Of a stretch of DNA of 64,000 nt, positions 60,622 to 64,000 are shown piece by piece. This DNA is from Nitrosospira sp. Lineage in GTDB: Bacteria > Pseudomonadota > Gammaproteobacteria > Burkholderiales > Nitrosomonadaceae. Each line of letters opens with the position of its first letter. Position 1 is the first letter of the stretch. The translations under genes were made by a program, and so were the position numbers. The stretch is taken from positions 31,442 through 95,441 of the forward strand of contig JACDSH010000009.1 of assembly GCA_013450215.1 (NCBI GenBank), given 5' to 3'. Below the pieces are notes generated by a model. It ran no database searches and was not told where the DNA came from. It saw only the letters and a list, made by a program, of their open reading frames with translations.

Positions 60622-61983
60622 ATGATGAGAATCTTCAACGCTAGTTTCATTATCTGCCTAGCAATGTCACTGCCTGTTAATGCAGGGGCTCTGCCACTCA
60701 CTGATAGCAGAGGCACTATTCCCTCGTTGGCACCTCTATTGCAGGAAGTTACGCCAGCGGTTGTGAATATCTCGGTACTGACTCGATCTGCCATCGAAGA
60801 CAATCCGCTATTTCGGGATCCATTCTTTCGTCGTTTCTTTAGCATCCCAGATCAATCTGCTCGGCAAGAGCGCAGCGCTGGATCGGGCGTCATTGTCGAT
60901 GCCGTCAAGGGGTATGTCATCACCAACCATCACGTCATCAAGGACGCCCTTCAGGTTATCGTCACTCTCAAAGATCGTCGCCAATTCCAGGCCAAGCTCA
61001 TCGGCATGGACCCAGGCACCGACATTGCTCTACTGAAAATTGAAGCCAAGAATTTGCAGGCACTGAAACTCGGTGATTCAGATTTGCTCAGCGTCGGTGA
61101 CTTTGTCGTTGCGATCGGCAATCCATTTGGTCTCGGCCAAACTGTCACATCCGGAATCGTCAGCGCACTCGGTAGGAGTGGATTAGATATAGAAGGCTAC
61201 GAGGACTTCATCCAGACCGATGCGTCAATCAATCCGGGGAACTCTGGTGGCGCACTAGTCAATCTCAAGGGAGAGTTAATCGGGATCAACACCGCCATCA
61301 TTGGCCCTTCCGGTGCTAGTGTCGGTATTGGATTCGCTGTACCGAGCGTGATGACTAAGGCAGTGTTAGATCAGATCGTCCGATTTGGTGAAGTCCGCCG
61401 TGGCAGACTCGGTGCCAGCAGCGAGGATATTACATATGACCTATCCTTGGCACTGGGACTCCCCTCCACTGATGGTGCGATCATTAATTCAGTTGAAGCC
61501 AATTCACCTGCGGAAAAGGCTGGGATTATGCCGCGTGACGTTGTGTCAACCTTCAATGGACGTAACGTGCGCAATTCTGCTGACTTACGCAACAAGATTG
61601 GCATGGTTCCGATCGGGGAGAAGATAGAGCTCGGGCTGCTGAGGGATGGAAGACTGGTGATCGCAAAAGCACTGATTGCCAAACCACTCGAAGTACCCAG
61701 CACCAGCGAGGAAACATTACCACAGCTCGCAGGTGCATCAGTCGCTAACATCAAGCCCGGCTCGAGACTCCACGGTAGGGTAGAAGGCGTACTCGTACCT
61801 AAGGTAGAAGCCAATAGCCCCGCGTGGCTGCACGGCATCAGACCTGGTGACATCATTCTCGGTGTCAACCGTCGCAAAATACGCACGGTGCAGGAGTTCC
61901 TCGCTGCCTTACAACCTGGGGAGAATAGCATCATGCTTAGTCTCTTACGTGGCGACACTCGTCTGACCATCGTGATCCGTTAA
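60622..61983 (+). CDS. periplasmic serine endoprotease, DegP/DegQ (HtrA) family
   Basis: A protein of about 453 residues with a signal peptide (to about residue 22), a trypsin-like domain with the triad His104 (TNHHV), Asp134 (TDIALL) and Ser208 (GNSGGAL), and two PDZ domains (about 255-345 and 380-450). It degrades or refolds misfolded envelope proteins. It starts close behind ttcA. The start is uncertain: the frame opens at GTG 60586, with ATGs at 60604, 60622 and 60625; I took 60622, which best fits a signal peptide. Confidence 0.92.
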   Translation: MMRIFNASFIICLAMSLPVNAGALPLTDSRGTIPSLAPLLQEVTPAVVNISVLTRSAIEDNPLFRDPFFRRFFSIPDQSARQERSAGSGVIVDAVKGYVITNHHVIKDALQVIVTLKDRRQFQAKLIGMDPGTDIALLKIEAKNLQALKLGDSDLLSVGDFVVAIGNPFGLGQTVTSGIVSALGRSGLDIEGYEDFIQTDASINPGNSGGALVNLKGELIGINTAIIGPSGASVGIGFAVPSVMTKAVLDQIVRFGEVRRGRLGASSEDITYDLSLALGLPSTDGAIINSVEANSPAEKAGIMPRDVVSTFNGRNVRNSADLRNKIGMVPIGEKIELGLLRDGRLVIAKALIAKPLEVPSTSEETLPQLAGASVANIKPGSRLHGRVEGVLVPKVEANSPAWLHGIRPGDIILGVNRRKIRTVQEFLAALQPGENSIMLSLLRGDTRLTIVIR

Positions 61984-62054
61984 AACAGCCCCACATCTAC
62001 AGTCCATCTAGTCGCACTGCTCGGCCCGATTGCTACAAGCCTGTCGAGAAACTT

Positions 62055-62420
62055 TCATCGCATGGGCACCAATCGAAAAGTGACCACAACTAACAATGCG
62101 AACAGCACGTAGACTACCGTCAACACTCCTTCTGGAAAATCGTAGAACAGGATGAAGTGCAACCATCGCTGAATGAAGCTTCCTCGTTCCTCAGACTGGC
62201 GTAACTCATCCTCCCAAGCGGTGAGCGGACAAACAAATCCTAGCAATGATTCACCGGCTACAAACAGAATCGCGCCAAGGTGAGTAAGCCGAAAATGACG
62301 ATTACGGACGTAATCCCACCCACACGCCGAACCGACCCAGATAAGCGGTAGGCTACTGACCACAAATAGCACGAACAGAAAATGAACCAATAAGATGATG
62401 TCAGCAAGAGGCATGATCAT
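62055..62420 (-). CDS. DUF2784 family membrane protein
   Basis: A 121-residue protein with three or four hydrophobic helices, starting ADIILLVHFLFVLFVV and containing LTHLGAILFVAGESLLGFVCPLTAWE, the pattern of the DUF2784 family. The function is unknown. It lies 26 bases downstream of sdaA on the same strand. Starts at 62420 (ATG ATT ATG) or two codons later are both possible. Confidence 0.8.
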   Translation of the reverse strand: MIMPLADIILLVHFLFVLFVVSSLPLIWVGSACGWDYVRNRHFRLTHLGAILFVAGESLLGFVCPLTAWEDELRQSEERGSFIQRWLHFILFYDFPEGVLTVVYVLFALLVVVTFRLVPMR

Positions 62421-62446
62421 CGACCACCGATGTTACTCAGGGGTTT

Positions 62447-63826
62447 CTAGCATTCAGTAATACTTACCGCCAATCCACCCAGAGAAGTTTCCTTGAACTT
62501 TGCTGACATCTCTAAGCCAGTTTGCTTCATCGCGGCAATACATCCATCCAACGGCATGAAGTGTATTCCACTCCCGCGCTTCGCCAACGAAGCTGCAGTG
62601 ACCGCCTTGATGGCACCGAATCCATTCCGCTCAATGCAAGGAACCTGCACAAGGCCGCCAACCGGATCACAGGTCATGCCCAAGTGGTGCTCAAGCGCGA
62701 TTTCCGCGGCATTCTCGATCTGTTGAGGGCTTCCACCTCGTACTGCGCATAAACCAGCTGCCGCCATGGCAGCAGCGGAACCAACCTCACCCTGGCACCC
62801 GACTTCCGCCCCTGAAATCGAACTCCTATGCTTGATGATGCCACCCACCGCAGCAGCAGTGAGTAGAAACTCACGGACCTGCTCCTGTGTCCCACCTTCA
62901 TGGTGAACAAGGTAATATAGAACGGCTGGAATCACCCCTGCAGCACCATTAGTCGGCGCAGTGACCACCATATGTCCTGCAGCATTTTCCTCATTCACCG
63001 CCATGGCATAGGCGCATAGCCAGTCATTTAGATTGGCCTCTGAAGGGGCATCTTGCAGCTGCTTAAATAAAGCTTTTGCTCGTCGCGGTAGCTTGAGACT
63101 TCCAGGTAGAACACCTTCTACCGCCAATCCCTTCTCAAGGCATACCTGCATCGCACGCCATAAAGCATCTAACCCTTGATTCAGCTCGTCATCGGTCATC
63201 TTAGTGTGTTCATTCAACCGCTTTAGCATCGCGATCGACAGGCCGCTCTCGTCTGCCATCTTAACCATGGAATCGGCTGAATCAAATGGATAGGGACACA
63301 AACTAGCAGACTCCATTTTAAGCGGCGCATCCAACTTGCTAATTTCAGCAAGTGTATTGACGAAACCGCCACCTACCGAAAAATAAGTTTCTGACAGAAC
63401 CATTTTCCCACTGCCGTCGAGCAATTCGAAGATCATGCCATTCGGATGCTGCGGCAACGGCTGGGTGCGATCAAAAACCACATCTATTGCTGCACTAAAC
63501 CTGACCGATAGTGTCTCACTCAGCTTGATTAATCGACCATTCCATAACCGCTCCATCAGTTCATTTACCGACTGCTCGGCCAAGCCCTCTGGGGAATACC
63601 CATGCAGCCCCAATGCTACGGCATGATCAGCCGCGTGGCCCTTTCCGGTGAATGCTAGAGAACCTTTCAGGATGCAGCGAACATGGAGATCCGGATCAAC
63701 TGGATTAGTTGCGGCTAAAGTCTGAATGCGACTACGGAAATCACTGGCCGCCACCATTGGCCCCATGGTATGAGAGCTTGAGGGACCTATTCCAATTTTG
63801 AAAAGCTCAAGAACACTGATGAACAT
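62447..63826 (-). CDS. sdaA: L-serine ammonia-lyase (iron-sulfur dependent)
   Basis: A 459-residue single-chain L-serine dehydratase converting serine to pyruvate and ammonia with a [4Fe-4S] cluster. The N-terminal beta domain begins [21 protein letters not shown]; the alpha domain carries the cluster cysteines in [17 protein letters not shown] and [14 protein letters not shown]. Full length for the family. It likely feeds serine carbon into pyruvate. Divergent upstream sequence to the window edge holds no gene I can support. Confidence 0.94.
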   Translation of the reverse strand: MFISVLELFKIGIGPSSSHTMGPMVAASDFRSRIQTLAATNPVDPDLHVRCILKGSLAFTGKGHAADHAVALGLHGYSPEGLAEQSVNELMERLWNGRLIKLSETLSVRFSAAIDVVFDRTQPLPQHPNGMIFELLDGSGKMVLSETYFSVGGGFVNTLAEISKLDAPLKMESASLCPYPFDSADSMVKMADESGLSIAMLKRLNEHTKMTDDELNQGLDALWRAMQVCLEKGLAVEGVLPGSLKLPRRAKALFKQLQDAPSEANLNDWLCAYAMAVNEENAAGHMVVTAPTNGAAGVIPAVLYYLVHHEGGTQEQVREFLLTAAAVGGIIKHRSSISGAEVGCQGEVGSAAAMAAAGLCAVRGGSPQQIENAAEIALEHHLGMTCDPVGGLVQVPCIERNGFGAIKAVTAASLAKRGSGIHFMPLDGCIAAMKQTGLEMSAKFKETSLGGLAVSITEC

Positions 63827-64000
63827 TAATCACTCCAATAGTGTGATGACCATACTAGAAGGCGATGGTAGGACCGCAAATCGAAGAAAACCTAGAGATC
63901 ATATGGAAAACACGAAGTGTAGCGGAATTGTCGAACCGTAGCACGCAAGGAGTGGGTATTTGATCAGAGAAGAGAAGAGAAATTCTGTGTACAACCCACT

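Noticed and set aside
61371..61970. 199-residue minus-strand open frame opposite the DegQ-type protease
   Set aside because: It is a mirror of the well-supported protease gene, with Ser/Arg-rich composition typical of shadow frames, and has no family motif.

Overview
The window is a chromosomal segment of a Gram-negative bacterium, most likely a betaproteobacterium (perhaps Nitrosomonadales/Gallionellaceae-like; the family is a guess from gene content and order). The evidence is an LptA/LptB/LptC lipopolysaccharide export cluster, ZipA beside SMC and LigA, UbiJ-UbiB, outer-membrane and lipoprotein genes, a YejABEF-type peptide importer, and betaproteobacterial neighbourhoods such as hprK-ptsN-hpf-rpoN-lptB-lptA-lptC-kdsC and hupB-tRNA-Val-tRNA-Asp-ppiD. 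Nearly everything is core housekeeping. I see no prophage, insertion sequence, CRISPR array, defence island or biosynthetic cluster.

Layout. 1-2700: end of a two-subunit amino-acid dehydrogenase-like operon, a small ankyrin protein, a winged-helix protein and a cytochrome c lipoprotein. 3000-6000: Tim44-like protein and ubiquinone genes ubiJ-ubiB. 6020-9910: complete polyamine importer potABCD. 10-13 kb: thioredoxin-like ferredoxin, hydrolase and two lipoproteins. 13-16.5 kb: formaldehyde dehydrogenase, hemJ, and a minus-strand unit hpt - methylthioinosine phosphorylase - def. 16.7-23.5 kb: smc-zipA-ligA. 23.6-26 kb: queF and prfC. 26-32.7 kb: Yej-type peptide ABC importer. 32.9-36 kb: fabI, ppiD, tRNA-Asp, tRNA-Val, hupB. 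36.2-41.3 kb: hprK, ptsN, hpf, a ruined rpoN, lptB, lptA, lptC, kdsC. 41.7-50.9 kb: tRNA-Lys, yheT, trhP, dnaE, rplM-rpsI, argC, a ruined bactofilin locus, erpA. 51-53.4 kb: anmK and an M23 peptidase. 53.6-59.1 kb: outer-membrane porin plus sulfate importer sbp-cysT-cysW-cysA. 59.7-63.8 kb: ttcA, a DegQ-type protease, a DUF2784 protein and sdaA.

The most informative pattern is gene decay by internal deletion. rpoN (sigma-54) survives only as in-order fragments with frameshifts. A bactofilin gene is reduced to its 3' part, fused to the 5' stub of its upstream neighbour. galU is reduced to a 20-codon stub whose start region now sits directly in front of hpt. These point to a lineage losing sigma-54 control, one UDP-glucose route and a cytoskeletal element at these loci, unless intact copies exist elsewhere. 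Other things worth checking are a short 5' element shared by prfC and the galU stub, a G-quadruplex motif inside lptC, and a perfect dyad spanning the -35 box of the rplM promoter. I did not find a convincing new multi-gene system.
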